From the NCBI GenBank assembly GCA_032718475.1, contig JAUCBJ010001825.1:1-64000 (forward strand): a stretch of DNA of 64,000 nucleotides. The letters run 5' to 3'. A program made the translations under genes and the position numbers. Positions 25,967-34,935 of this stretch are shown here, piece by piece; the stretch's first letter is position 1; every line of letters begins with the position of its first letter. This DNA is from Nemertoderma westbladi. Its lineage: Eukaryota; Xenacoelomorpha; Nemertodermatida; Nemertodermatidae. Under the pieces are notes generated by a model that was not told where the DNA came from, did not search any database, and saw only the letters and a list, made by a program, of their open reading frames with translations.

Positions 25967-28900
25967 TTTTTCCGCCCTCCCTTCCGTGTTTATCTACTGG
26001 TTTACTTTATCAACGGTACTTATCGTACTGTTTATACGGATTCCTTACTATATTTATCGCGGATGGGGTTTCGTTTTATTTGATTTCGACCATCTTGCCT
26101 GTTTGATAGTGACTGCTGCAGTTTTAGGGGCTCCTGCTGGCAAAGATTTTCTACAGGTGTGACTTTCATTAATCAATATTTCATTTGTTTTCCAATTAAC
26201 TACGCTAATTAACACCCTGCTGCTTACGAACAAAAATAAAACAGTAACCTGTGCAATTGATTCAGTTTATTGTTTTGGTTAGAATATCCGGCAACTACAA
26301 CCTGTTCCTTTCCCATTATTGTTAATCAACATAGTTGAAACGCCAATTGAATTTACGTTGTTACTCCCGGTGAAATACTTTCAGTTTCTTCACCCAATTA
26401 CCACCGCAAACAATAAATTATTTTAGATTTCATTCGGTCTGTCCCATGGACCTCTGCTAGGGGCGATTATATTCTTCAAACATTCACTCGTGTTTCACCA
26501 TGGCAACAGAATGATGGGTGTGTTTGTCCACCTTGCGCCTGCAATGCTAACGTTTCTCGTAAGATGGCGCAGCACTGAGCTATCTCTAAATTGGTACACA
26601 ACATTTTATCAGGAGACAACTAGCGCAGACTTCGTATATACACTAGGTGGGTCAGTCTGTATGTTGATACATAATGTTTGATCTAAATCAAATATTACGG
26701 GATTATGCCTATGTACTTCATCACCCCAGAAACCAATATGGCACTTTACTTACCTTTCAGCCATTTTACGGCAGTTATTATCACCCACCAATAAGGGGAT
26801 TGCTACCTAATAACGTCAAGGTAGCAATTAAGGCCTTGCGGCCGAACCAACCACAATCACATGTTGCGCACGCTATGCCAATGTCATACAGTGAATGTGT
26901 TATATTGTTTATTATATTGCGAATGGAGTTGTACAGGGGCTAGTCACTATAATCCAACCCCTAATATTGGTGATTAAGTATCTAGAGGGTGCTGGAGATT
27001 CGATTATCTATCCAAACATCGATTAGTCATATATTGTCAATGCTATAGTGATAGCAGCCAATCAGAGCCTAATAAAGTTTGACACATACATTATCTTATC
27101 CAGGTTTCCCGATAACTTCTATATAGTATTGTACATTAGATATTGCACTTCACTTGTCCAGCTGTAGTTCCTGCAGCAAAACCCATAGTTATTACGAACA
27201 AAGATTGACTTATAATTTTCAACCTGTGCGGTGCCACTGCCATGCACAAGCCCGGACTTTGGGCATTAGCTAGTTATCTATCTGCGTTATATTTACTATT
27301 ATACTGTTTATTAACAATATATTGGGAAGTTAAAAGGGCTAACAACAAACTCCGCTTGGCTTCTAGGCTCTACAGCAAGTCTACCAACCTCGATCCCATG
27401 ACAGGTAGATGATCTAAAACCTTAACACAGTGGCAGCAGATGATGGTGTATTGACAGACGGGAGACCATGACAACGTAACGTAGTATTTCCAGGTCTACC
27501 TTTTTCTGAGCAGCTAGAGGAATGGTTAGAGCGTCAGAATTACAACCTGGAGGTCACCAGTTCGATCCCATCTGACCTCATTACCAACTTTACCAAGCTG
27601 TCCCCAATAACATTAATTAGGGCTATAATAAGATAATTAATGACATTGTTTTAATAATATTTCAGTGATCCCGTTTGGAATATATATTGCTCACTACATC
27701 CTCTACACATTCTTCGTTTACGTTCTAATTAAACCAGATTTGGATCAACTCACATCGTTCCGTTTACTGACAGACCCCCCTGGACTCATCACTAAAGCCA
27801 TCAGCATTTGCTCAGATAGATTTTGGGTTCGTATAAATTATTTAGAGTAAATCGAGATGTATTATCTATAGTTTGTGTCACTGTGTGTATATTTTACGAT
27901 ACCAAGCGGAACGAATGTTTCGACGCAACAGATCGGAAAGGAGCAGGTTACGGAGGTTCAATACTAATAATAAACAACAAACGAACCTATAAAAAGTTTA
28001 TAGACGTGTTCAAGTCTGCATGAAGCGATATTTTAAGGATCTACTGTATGTAGATTGCGGAACTGTCCGACTTTAAACAGCAGTTTCGTAGGTTCTGTAA
28101 TTTCGGTTAGACATGCATGCTGATACACTCCATCAGTAGCTGTTTGTAGATTGTGGTAGAAATTTTCCACCTCTACAGGGGCAACACTAGTTGGAGAGTA
28201 GCACACAATCAGAACCACCTTAGGAAACTTCTTAGCCAGTCTTCCAGAACATGAGAAGTGGCAACGGATGATGCTGTTAGAGATTTAGTCTATTTGTCCA
28301 ATGCTGCATGTGCAGTTGGATTCATCAATTAGGCCAATTCCACCATTACCACCGTCATCTGCTGATGCGAGGGCTAGTCGCCAACCGGCCCCCCCTGAGA
28401 ACCTCATCAGTCTGTCCAGTCAAAAAAAAAGTAAAAGTACATTTTTTTCGGCCGCTAGGCCAGGGATTACGTACAAAGTCTGGCGACTTATTTCCAGTGC
28501 AGTACCCCCAGTACTTTACTCCCCAGAGGAAACTCCAGTACTCATTTAGCTACCACTTAAGTATGTAAGGCAGAGAGATGCGCCCTGGCTGGTCCCTTTA
28601 AAGCATTCGTGCCGAAACGAAAACTGCCCTGGCCCGAGTGAGGATCGAACCCACGACCTACGGGAGATGTGAATTCAATGCGACCACTACACCAAGGTGG
28701 AACCAGTCCGCATTGGGTGCTCTTGAACACCCACTGCGCTAAGAGAAAGCTTATCTGCCAAAGAAGTCCGCTCACCTTGTCGCATTGGGGACCCGAGTGT
28801 TAGGGTGTTAACCGGGTCTCAAATGGCTTGGTTGGTAGGGGTGGAACATGAGAGTAGCCTCCAAATCCAGAATCCCTCTCCCCCTTCAAATCTGGCCTCC

Positions 28901-30342
28901 CTGGTGACGGTTTGGGCCAGAAAGGTCATCAGGAAAGGGATTCACAGAATTGTTGGCCGCTCTCTCTCCAGTACGGGGTGAGACAGGCAGCCGGTCAGAA
29001 GATAACTGACGCCTGTGAGGCGAATTGTGTCCGGTAATTCCACTGGCTTCTCGTGGCCGGTGTAAAAGGTGTAAATGAATCCCCGTTTAGAATGAATCCT
29101 CAGTGATGTGGGGAGTCATTACAACCGTGGCAGGATTTCCTCGACTTCTGGAGCCAGTAGGTGGAGTTACCATCATCATTATGATGATCTAAGGACATGC
29201 GTAGAACATAGTCAACCACAATTATGAACAAGAATGGTGCAAGTGTGTCTCCCTGGAGGACGCCCCATAACACTTCAAATGGTTCTGTGTCACCGTCAAC
29301 AGTAGACACAAATGTTGTCAAACCATCGTATACTGATCTGATTGCTGCAATAATTTCATCAGGAATCCATATAATGAAAGTATGCTGAACATACGTGTGC
29401 GAGAGACTGAATCAAAGGCCTTGAAGAAGTCAACAAAGATAACAGCCAGATGCCTGTTTTTCTTTTTTGATAACTCTTCAATTATCATTCTAAGTGAAGT
29501 GCCAAAATGGGCTCCATGGTCCCACGACCTTTACGGAACCCATTCTGATTTCCACGGAGCAGTCTCTCAATGGGATCCCTGATGCGATTTAATAGATAAT
29601 AGCTTTGCAGCAATCGAGATCAATGAGATTCCCCGAAAAGAACCAGAGTGTTAGGTTTCCCTTCTTGGGAACTGGCACCAACTTATTTGTTTTCATTTCT
29701 TGTGGGACTCGTATTGTTCTGTGCATGTCTACTGTGATGGGATAGATGAGCTTTAAACGGTGTGCGGACACTTCCTCCCCGGACACTTCCCCCCCCCCCC
29801 CCCCCGGATAGTTCCCCCCCGTTCAAGTAGGACACTTCCCCCCCGGACACTCCCCCCCCCCCAAACACTTCCCCCCGGACACATTATCTGATGTTACAAA
29901 CATGAATTGATTATTTCAAAATGGTCCCAAAGTCTTTCACCACGGGCACACAGACAGGGAATGCCGGGGTTTGGGGACGGCAGCCCCCAATCAAAGAAGC
30001 GGGGTTTCCCCAATTAAAAGAAAAACAAACAAAATATGACTATAAAAATGTTTATTTTATAATTTTGAAAAAACTTGACTAGATACAACTTGTCCTGTAA
30101 CCATCTTTAACTTTTGTTTATTGCTTTTCTTTTTTTTTGTTTAGGTCATGTATTCGCTGTACACGGTCGGTAATTGGTTGTTGGTTGCTATGAGTCTAGT
30201 GTTGGCAGTTCTCTGGTATGAAACTATTTATGCGAACTCAGCTGTTCTCGCTGCTGCCGCTATTCTGGTAATTTTCAACGGCGCTCAGTTCTATGTGGAC
30301 ATCTTCGCATTGGACGGCCTCAGTTACACTGAATATATGTAG
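25966..30342 (+). CDS. glycerophosphocholine acyltransferase (DUF2838/GPC1 family), 3' part, four exons
   Basis: Exons by GT-AG boundaries and phase are 25966-26156, 26427-26646, 27666-27826 and 30145-30342 (TAG stop). Together they encode about 255 residues. The family acylates glycerophosphocholine to lysophosphatidylcholine, using acyl-CoA, in internal membranes. Family signatures, from knowledge of the fungal and plant proteins, are: exon 1, a membrane helix and then YRGWGFVLFDFDHLA, matching the family's ...W-hh-L-DFCY segment; exon 2, SHGPLLGAIIFFKHSLVFHH followed by FVHLAPAM..RW, the most diagnostic block (GPL, SLVFH, HL-P, RW); exon 3, a helix and then the conserved TSF; exon 4, helices ending FNGAQFYVDIF, matching NGA-x-Y-x-DV. 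Phases join cleanly: 0 between exons 1 and 2, and 1 between exons 2 and 3. The least certain junction is the exon 3 donor: GT at 27827 keeps phase 0 but is weak, and better-looking donors at 27831 and 27847 are out of phase. The N-terminal exons are not visible, so the gene is partial here. Confidence 0.75.
26427..26646 (+). CDS. acyltransferase diagnostic exon (GPL / SLVFH / HLAP / RW block)
   Basis: The acceptor attattttag ends at 26426, and the donor G|GTGGGT begins at 26647. The exon is 220 bases long, entering in phase 0 and leaving in phase 1. This is the exon that identifies the gene. It encodes the conserved GP-L segment, a membrane helix, SLVFHHGNR and then VHLAPAM and RW, in the spacing expected of the DUF2838 family. 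An open frame continues past the donor to 26681 but is not conserved in character. Confidence 0.75.
26647..27665 (+). other. intron of the acyltransferase gene with a tRNA-like SINE
   Basis: This is intronic sequence between the second and third visible exons. A 90-codon open frame at 26674-26943 has no recognisable domain and no acceptor, so I treat it as chance. A tRNA-like segment lies at 27513-27582. I see nothing else of note. Confidence 0.6.
27513..27582 (+). repeat. tRNA-derived SINE fragment
   Basis: A box-A-like segment (tggttagagcgtc) is followed about 30 bases later by a box-B-like segment (ccagttcgatcccatctg), the internal Pol III promoter arrangement of a tRNA. The cloverleaf does not pair fully and there is no clear anticodon arm, so this is a tRNA-derived SINE or pseudogene rather than a functional tRNA gene. 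Confidence 0.6.
28631..28708 (-). repeat. tRNA-derived SINE (minus strand)
   Basis: On the minus strand the segment reads ...tgtagtggtcgcattg (box A) ... gtgggttcgatcctcac (box B) with tRNA-like spacing. The body of the element probably extends to lower coordinates, where gccagggcagttttcgtttcg follows on the same strand. It resembles the other tRNA-like copies in the window only in the promoter boxes. Confidence 0.65.
29100..29730 (-). pseudogene. LINE (non-LTR retrotransposon) reverse-transcriptase fragment, frameshifted
   Basis: Read on the minus strand, several reverse-transcriptase blocks appear in order: a fingers segment with KLVPVPKKGNLTL (about 29690), the RGNQNGFRKGRGT block (about 29550), the palm block HLAVIFVDFFKAFDSV (about 29440), and GVLQGDTLAPFLFIIVVDY (29200-29270). 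These lie in more than one frame, with at least two frameshifts and internal stops, and the YxDD-containing end is missing. The block order and wording fit the RTE-like/CR1-like range of LINEs. The copy is dead and 5'- and 3'-truncated. Confidence 0.8.
29766..29885. repeat. degenerate ggacacttcccc short tandem repeat
   Basis: About seven imperfect copies of a ggacacttcc motif are separated by C runs of varying length, including 17 consecutive C at 29789-29805. The open frame on the other strand (29683-29868), rich in Gly, is a translation of this repeat and is not a gene. Confidence 0.85.
30145..30342 (+). CDS. acyltransferase terminal exon
   Basis: The exon opens directly after ttttttttgtttag and reads 65 codons to TAG. 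It encodes two hydrophobic helices and ends FNGAQFYVDIFALDG..., matching the family's C-terminal NGA-x-x-Y-x-D motif. It has no similarity to the surrounding mobile sequence, which supports a real host exon. Confidence 0.75.
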   Translation, partial: VMYSLYTVGNWLLVAMSLVLAVLWYETIYANSAVLAAAAILVIFNGAQFYVDIFALDGLSYTEYM

Positions 30343-30406
30343 TAGAGATGGAACTAAGAAACATGTACCAACATCAGAGACCCTCCCTACGTGTGCGGGA
30401 TCTTAT

Positions 30407-30518
30407 GTTCTGTAGGCACTCAGTTGTGTCGGCACTCCGTTCTGTCAGTGCTCCATTCTGTCGGCACACCATTCTGTCGGCACTCAGTTGTGTCGGCACT
30501 CCATTCTGTCGGTACTCC
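30407..30518 (+). repeat. 16-bp tandem repeat in the 3' UTR (7 copies)
   Basis: Seven consecutive 16-bp units of the form attctgtcggcactcc, with a few substitutions each, lie 65 bases after the acyltransferase stop codon. Position suggests they are transcribed as 3' UTR. Confidence 0.9.
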
Positions 30519-30574
30519 ATGAAAATCATGGAATAATATTTATGTTATTGTTTACATGTTTTAACATCCATAGA

Positions 30575-30930
30575 TAAAATAAATTATTAAGTAATTTAAG
30601 CAGGACATAAGATGATCCAACTCTATAGCAAATGGAGCGGAAATAATGAATTCACCACCAGTGGGCATCGAACCCGCGTCTCCAGATAAACGTTCAGGTA
30701 TGCTGACCACTACATCATAGAAGCTCCTGCATCTTTCCGATTGATTTGCTATTGAATACAGTACGCCCTTACGGATGGATTTGATATGTATCCTAGCTAA
30801 TACAGTAGCAGTTATGACTTGTAGTGGTCAGCATACCTGAACGTTTATCGGGAGACGCGGGTTCGATCCCCGCTGGTGGAGAATTAATTTTTAAGTAAGG
30901 TTTAAATTACTTAAAGATATTCATGTTATT
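30575..30930. repeat. inverted pair of tRNA-like SINE sequences
   Basis: A tRNA-like block at 30652-30710 (minus sense) and another at 30818-30886 (plus sense) are near-perfect inverted copies. Both share gtagtggtcagcatacctg and the box-B region gcgggttcgat. Pairing extends outward: ttaagtaatttaa near 30588 is matched by its complement near 30902. The whole is a foldback structure with a ~90-bp loop. The T-arm resembles tRNA-Asp, but the lack of a full cloverleaf argues against a functional tRNA. Confidence 0.75.
30578..30583 (+). terminator. candidate polyadenylation signal AATAAA
   Basis: An AATAAA hexamer lies 236 bases after the acyltransferase stop codon and before the next SINE-like sequence. 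It is a plausible poly(A) signal for that gene, based on sequence and position only. Confidence 0.45.
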
Positions 30931-31062
30931 TATTCATAATTATACTGTACCGGTAAATATAAGTTATAATAATAATGGCAAATATTATACGAATGAAAGT
31001 TGATTCAGTTCACCATACCATAATAGTTTTTATTGAATTGGAGAATCTTTTAGGCTCATTAA

Positions 31063-31101
31063 GGGGGGGGGGGGGGGGGGGGGGGGGAGGGGGGGGGGGG
31101 G
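31063..31101. repeat. 39-base poly-G tract at a transposon end
   Basis: This is a run of G interrupted by one A at 31088. The matching run in the other arm (33379-33383) has only six C, so the tract has expanded at this end. It may be unstable or misassembled. Confidence 0.95.
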
Positions 31102-31522
31102 TAGCGCATTTTCTGACCAAAACGTCGAATTTTTGAAACATATCCTATCTGATGCAGAATTTCATGCTGAATCCAAATATGGAAACCGTTTTCCTATATC
31201 TTGCGTAGTTTTCGAGATATCTGGGATAGAAGATACTGGCTCCGATATATCGCGATATCGGTAAACAGATGAAGTTAGGGGTTTGCATTCAATTTCTGCC
31301 ATTTTCTGTGCTCAGTGGTGCCAATTGGATGTCTCCACGAGAAAGAGCACAAAATTTTAATTGGGAAGGTATTTTTTTATGATTATTGGACCTACTTGTC
31401 AGTTAATAAGACAACTTCAAGTCTCCGGAATGAAGACGGGACTCGAATAAGCGACTCTGCGGTCTTTGCGTGATTACACGGAATAGACTTATCGGCCATC
31501 GGAGATCTTCAAAATGTATAAT

Positions 31523-32335
31523 GTTCGCGCTTTCAGACCTTTGGCAGTTTAACCCGCCAAATTAGGATGTCTTCTAGATAATAAATCGCTTTTAGCCTCT
31601 GACAAGTATTTTATTCACTACACTAGTCGAAACCAATCTGTGCGCGATCATTCACCCGCTGGATATACCCGGGAGATTGGGTTCGACGGCTTAATCGTAT
31701 TGCTATGTAAGCCTACTGTATTATTCGACTGATCGTATTATATAATCTCTGACAATATTATTCACCTTCGGGAATATTAACAGTTCCTTTAGGACGTGGC
31801 GCTCTATCTATATAAACAGAGTTATGACTTAAACTACTCACAACGATATGGCTTAGTTATAATTCACATATATGGCGCATTCTTTAGGAAATGCTTCGTT
31901 ATCAGTCTCACTCATACACAATGCTGCACAATACTGCACACTAATCTGCCGATCTTCACTGATTTTAGTCACATATAAAAGGAACACGGACCGAATCATG
32001 TAGGGTCTATCAAATAACATTAGATTCACTTCAAACCACTTTAACATAAGTCACAATCGTTATATGTAACCTTTCTCTCTTACCTTCGGTATATCAAGAA
32101 TATTGGGTTTCGGGGTTATTTATCGTTATTCCAAATATAATAATTCATCAACCATATTATGAAGAACTGACAGTAAATAGCAGTATAACAATATAAAAGT
32201 ATGCACAGGTATGTTTGATTAGGTATGTTGAGTTGCATGAGTTGTGACAATCAGTCAGTTTTGTTATGATAACGGATATATGTCCTTATAATTAAGCCTA
32301 CTAGTGTAAGGCAGAGCCGTTCTTCCTGGCTTAGA
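31523..32335 (+). repeat. dispersed module, copy 2
   Basis: This is the inverted counterpart of 1593-2439. The junction with the left arm is exactly at gttcgcgc (31523-31530). It contains the counterpart of the 64-codon frame of copy 1 on the minus strand (31853-32047), with only a handful of residue changes. I know of no function for this frame. Confidence 0.8.
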
Positions 32336-32685
32336 ATCACCAACAACACTAAAAACTGATAAGAATAACCTTATTTACAAAGGCTTCCACCCACCACAGA
32401 GAATGAGCATACAGATAGGAAAATTCAGTTCAGTAGATCTGTGATAGGTCGAAATCAAAACCAACTCAAATCCTATTGGCAGGTACAGAAAGCAGGGCTG
32501 TGGGGCAACCTTCCCAAGCTGGTTGGACGATCAAACATAGCCCAGATCCCTTCGCACAGTAAATCAGCCAATCAGCCGGTAGCTTGCACTATTCGAGTTA
32601 GAGATCCCTTTTAGAGTATTCCAGCGCCTTGGGGGGAACTGGTTAGCAAAGCAAACGAATCAGTTATCCCACAAAAGCTTTTACA

Positions 32686-32962
32686 TATAATCTCCAGTTC
32701 TGGTGGTCGTACGAAGTTGGTTTTAGGCTCATTCGAAAGCTCTTTTCTTAGAGAACAAAGTTACCATTTGATTTAAGACAAAATGGTTGTGAATTTAACA
32801 TGAATTTGGGTAAAATATGCTTTGCAAATTTTGTTTAAGTTATGATTGCTCAGGAAGCTTTCAAGAGTTTGCCAAACCAAATGGTAACTTTGGTCTCTGA
32901 GAAAAGAGCTTTCGAATGTGCCCAAAATGAACTTTGTACGAACACTAGAACCGGAGATTATA
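32686..32962. repeat. nested foldback (~90-bp arms)
   Basis: The segment 32686-32775 is an inverted copy of about 32880-32962, starting tataatctcc and ending ggagattata. Shared inner blocks include cgaaagctcttttct and aagttaccattt. The right arm abuts the inner edge of the larger element's right terminal repeat. Confidence 0.8.
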
Positions 32963-33386
32963 CATTTTGAAGATCTCCGATGACCAATAAGTCTATTCCG
33001 TGTAATCCCGCAAAGACCACAGAGTCACTTATTCGAGTCCCGTCTTCATTCCGGAGACTTGAAGTTGTCTTATAAACTGATCAGAAGGTCCAATAATCAT
33101 AAAAAAATACCTTCTTAAGTAAAATTTTGTGCTCTTTCTCGTGGAGACATCCAATTGGCACCACTGAGCACAGAAAATGGCAGAAATTGAATGCAAACCC
33201 CTAACTTCATCTGTTTACCGATATCGCGATATATCGGAGCCAGTATCTTCTATCCCAGATATCGCGAAAACTAAGCAAGGTATGGGAAAACGGTTTCCAT
33301 ATTTGGATTCAGCATGAAATTCTGCATCAGATAGGATAAGTTTCAAAAATTCGTCTTTTTGGTCAGAAAATGCGCTACCCCCCTTA

Positions 33387-33905
33387 GCCAAGGAATGCCT
33401 GTTCACCTGGGGATTTTCCACAGTAAACCCTTCTACTCTGTTTCCTAAAGGAATGCCTGTTCACCACCATGGGTGATCTTCCTCAATAAACCCTTCCACT
33501 CTGTTTCCTAAAGGAATGCCTGTTCTCCACCATGGGTGATCTTCCACAGTAAACCCTCCCACTCTGTTTCTTAAAGGAATGTCTGTTCACCACCATGAGT
33601 GATCTTCCTCATTAAACCCTTCCACTCTGTTTCCTAAAGGAATACCTGTTCACCACCATGGGTGATCTTCCACAGTAAACCCTTCTACTCCGTTTCCTAA
33701 AGGAATACCTGTTCACCACCATGGGTGATCTTCCACAGTAAACCCTTCCACTCTGTTTCCTAAAGGAATGCCTGTTCACCACCATGGGTGATCTTCCACA
33801 GTAAACCCTTCCACTCTGTTTCCTAAAGGAATACCTGTTCACCACCATGGGTGATCTTCCACAGTAAACCCTTCCACTCCGTTTCCCAAGTTGCCTTGGT
33901 TCATA
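33387..33905. repeat. 63-bp minisatellite (~8 copies)
   Basis: The unit ggaatgcctgttcaccacc... tttcctaaa is 63 bp long, and the first, degenerate unit starts immediately beside the end of the 31062-33384 element. The 63-bp length gives a 101-codon minus-strand frame with a 21-residue repeat (33612-33917), which I take as an artefact. Confidence 0.93.
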
Positions 33906-33935
33906 TTTATCTACCACTGAAGGATGAAAGCCGGG

Positions 33936-34060
33936 GTTGGGTTAGGCTGCAGCATTTAAAGCACTTTTGCCCAAACAGTGCCGCCCTATTTAGGGATCGA
34001 ACCATGGCTACCTAATTGGAAGCCCATGAATGTCACCACTAGACCAAGCTGCTACTTGGT
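33936..34060 (-). repeat. tRNA-derived SINE (minus strand)
   Basis: On the minus strand, ggtctagtggtgacattc (box A) is followed by gccatggttcgatcccta (box B), and then by a tail with gtgctttaaatgctgcagcc. It begins right after the 63-bp minisatellite. Confidence 0.65.
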
Positions 34061-34935
34061 CTAAATATATTTTATTTATTAAACCAAAGTAAAATAATGT
34101 AAAATCATGTAAAACAATGTAAAATACTTACTGTACGATAACTTAAAAAAAGTCATATTATATGTAAATTGTGAAAACCAGTCGTTAATGCATGGGGGAT
34201 TTCATGAAGTGGCGTTATACAGGTATGCAAACTTTACAAGAAGCAACTTACCTTGTAAAGTTTGCATATTATTTTAATGAGTTCAAAGTTGGCGAAATTT
34301 TTTTGTCGGAAATGTGTCTCATACAAATCTAATCGAGTCGAGGTAGTTAGCTGAAAGAGCTGTGAATTTCCCTATGTTTGTTACACCTTTAAGGACTCAG
34401 TAGGCCGAATTATCATTATTAGTTTGGTTTTTTGCGGGTCTGTCCATACGCATCTATTTAATCCTCTTTGCACTTGTAACGCTTCGCAGAAGGTAAATAA
34501 CATTCAGGTTGTCAAAATTTAAATATAAAGTAAAATTATACTTATATATTGTATATTAATCTAATAATAATTATTGTCACCGATAATTATTACATAAATT
34601 TGCCTACAGTAAAAGTTAACAGACATTAACGATACATTTACACTAGTGGACAATGAGGGGACAATGATCAAATGACATACCATGTAGCTCTAACTAAAAA
34701 CCAATACAGACAAAAGACAAGTTGACGTGACATATGAAAATAAGTAGTACATAATGTCAAAAGGGGGAAGGGTGGGGCAGAGATTCAAGGTAAAGCCGGA
34801 GGTTGGGGAGTGGTGGGAGTTACACTAGGAGGAATACTTCATATAGACTAGCTTTATGGGGGAGGGAACCCAGGATGGCGGTTGCATTGCCTCGGATCAA
34901 AGCCACTGAAAGGGGTTGGAGGAGGAATTGGGTGG
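34061..34935. other. intergenic, no feature recognised
   Basis: The region is A/T-rich. A short inverted pair (actttacaagaagc... ttgtaaagtttgc) lies near 34228-34266. I see no coding potential. Confidence 0.5.

Larger units (their letters stand above)
2441..25993 (+). repeat. giant 48-bp minisatellite (~490 copies) built from a splice acceptor
   Basis: The unit is 48 bp: an A/T-rich stretch, then tttatgtttcttacag, then gtttttccgccctccc and ttctgtgtttat or close variants. The last unit, 25946-25993, is not different in kind: it is the end of an intron (20 bases to the AG at 25965) plus the first 28 bases of the exon that continues at 25994. Every unit thus carries a candidate polypyrimidine-AG acceptor. 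Variants include ttaccgg and ttgccgg (AG lost), ttgcagg (AG kept), tatatacttt versus tatataattt, and units shortened to 47 bp (gtgttatata). Because 48 is a multiple of 3, two plus-strand frames and two minus-strand frames lack stops for long stretches, which gives false open frames of up to about 1,000 codons. I do not regard these as genes. Confidence 0.97.
27827..30144 (+). other. last intron of the acyltransferase gene, filled with retroelement debris
   Basis: The region lies between the third and fourth visible exons. It holds a minus-strand tRNA-like SINE (28631-28708), a minus-strand LINE reverse-transcriptase relic (about 29100-29730) and a C-rich short tandem repeat (29766-29885). The acceptor is a strong run of T ending in gtttag at 30144. 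Open frames at 27823-28023, 28033-28218 and 28301-28568 show no recognised domain and are ignored. Confidence 0.6.
31062..33384. mobile_element. 2.3-kb terminal-inverted-repeat element, non-autonomous
   Basis: The arms at 31062-31522 and 32957-33384 are inverted copies of each other, roughly 90% alike by eye. Both end in A/T followed by a G/C run (AGGGGG... / ...CCCCCT) and then tagcgcattttctg-type sequence. The flanking dinucleotide TA at 31060-31061 and 33385-33386 is a candidate target duplication, suggesting a Tc1/mariner-like mechanism. The interior holds copy 2 of the dispersed module (31523-32335) and a nested foldback (32686-32962). No transposase frame is present, so movement would need help in trans. 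Confidence 0.75.

Noticed and set aside
2441-25993. CRISPR-like array
   Set aside because: Units abut with no variable spacers, the context is eukaryotic with introns and retrotransposons, and no cas genes are present.
26674-26943. 90-codon plus-strand frame as an extra exon
   Set aside because: It starts in the intron after a good donor, has no acceptor and no family match, and is out of the conserved acyltransferase order.
29683-29868. Gly-rich small protein frame
   Set aside because: It is the complement of the ggacacttcccc repeat and poly-C run.
30652-30886. Functional tRNA genes
   Set aside because: Box A and B sequences are present, but acceptor and anticodon stems do not form properly and the copies lie in SINE-like, inverted contexts.
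33612-33917. 101-codon minus-strand frame with SGRVYCGRSPMVV repeats
   Set aside because: The 63-bp minisatellite unit is a multiple of three, and the frame has no non-repeat portion.
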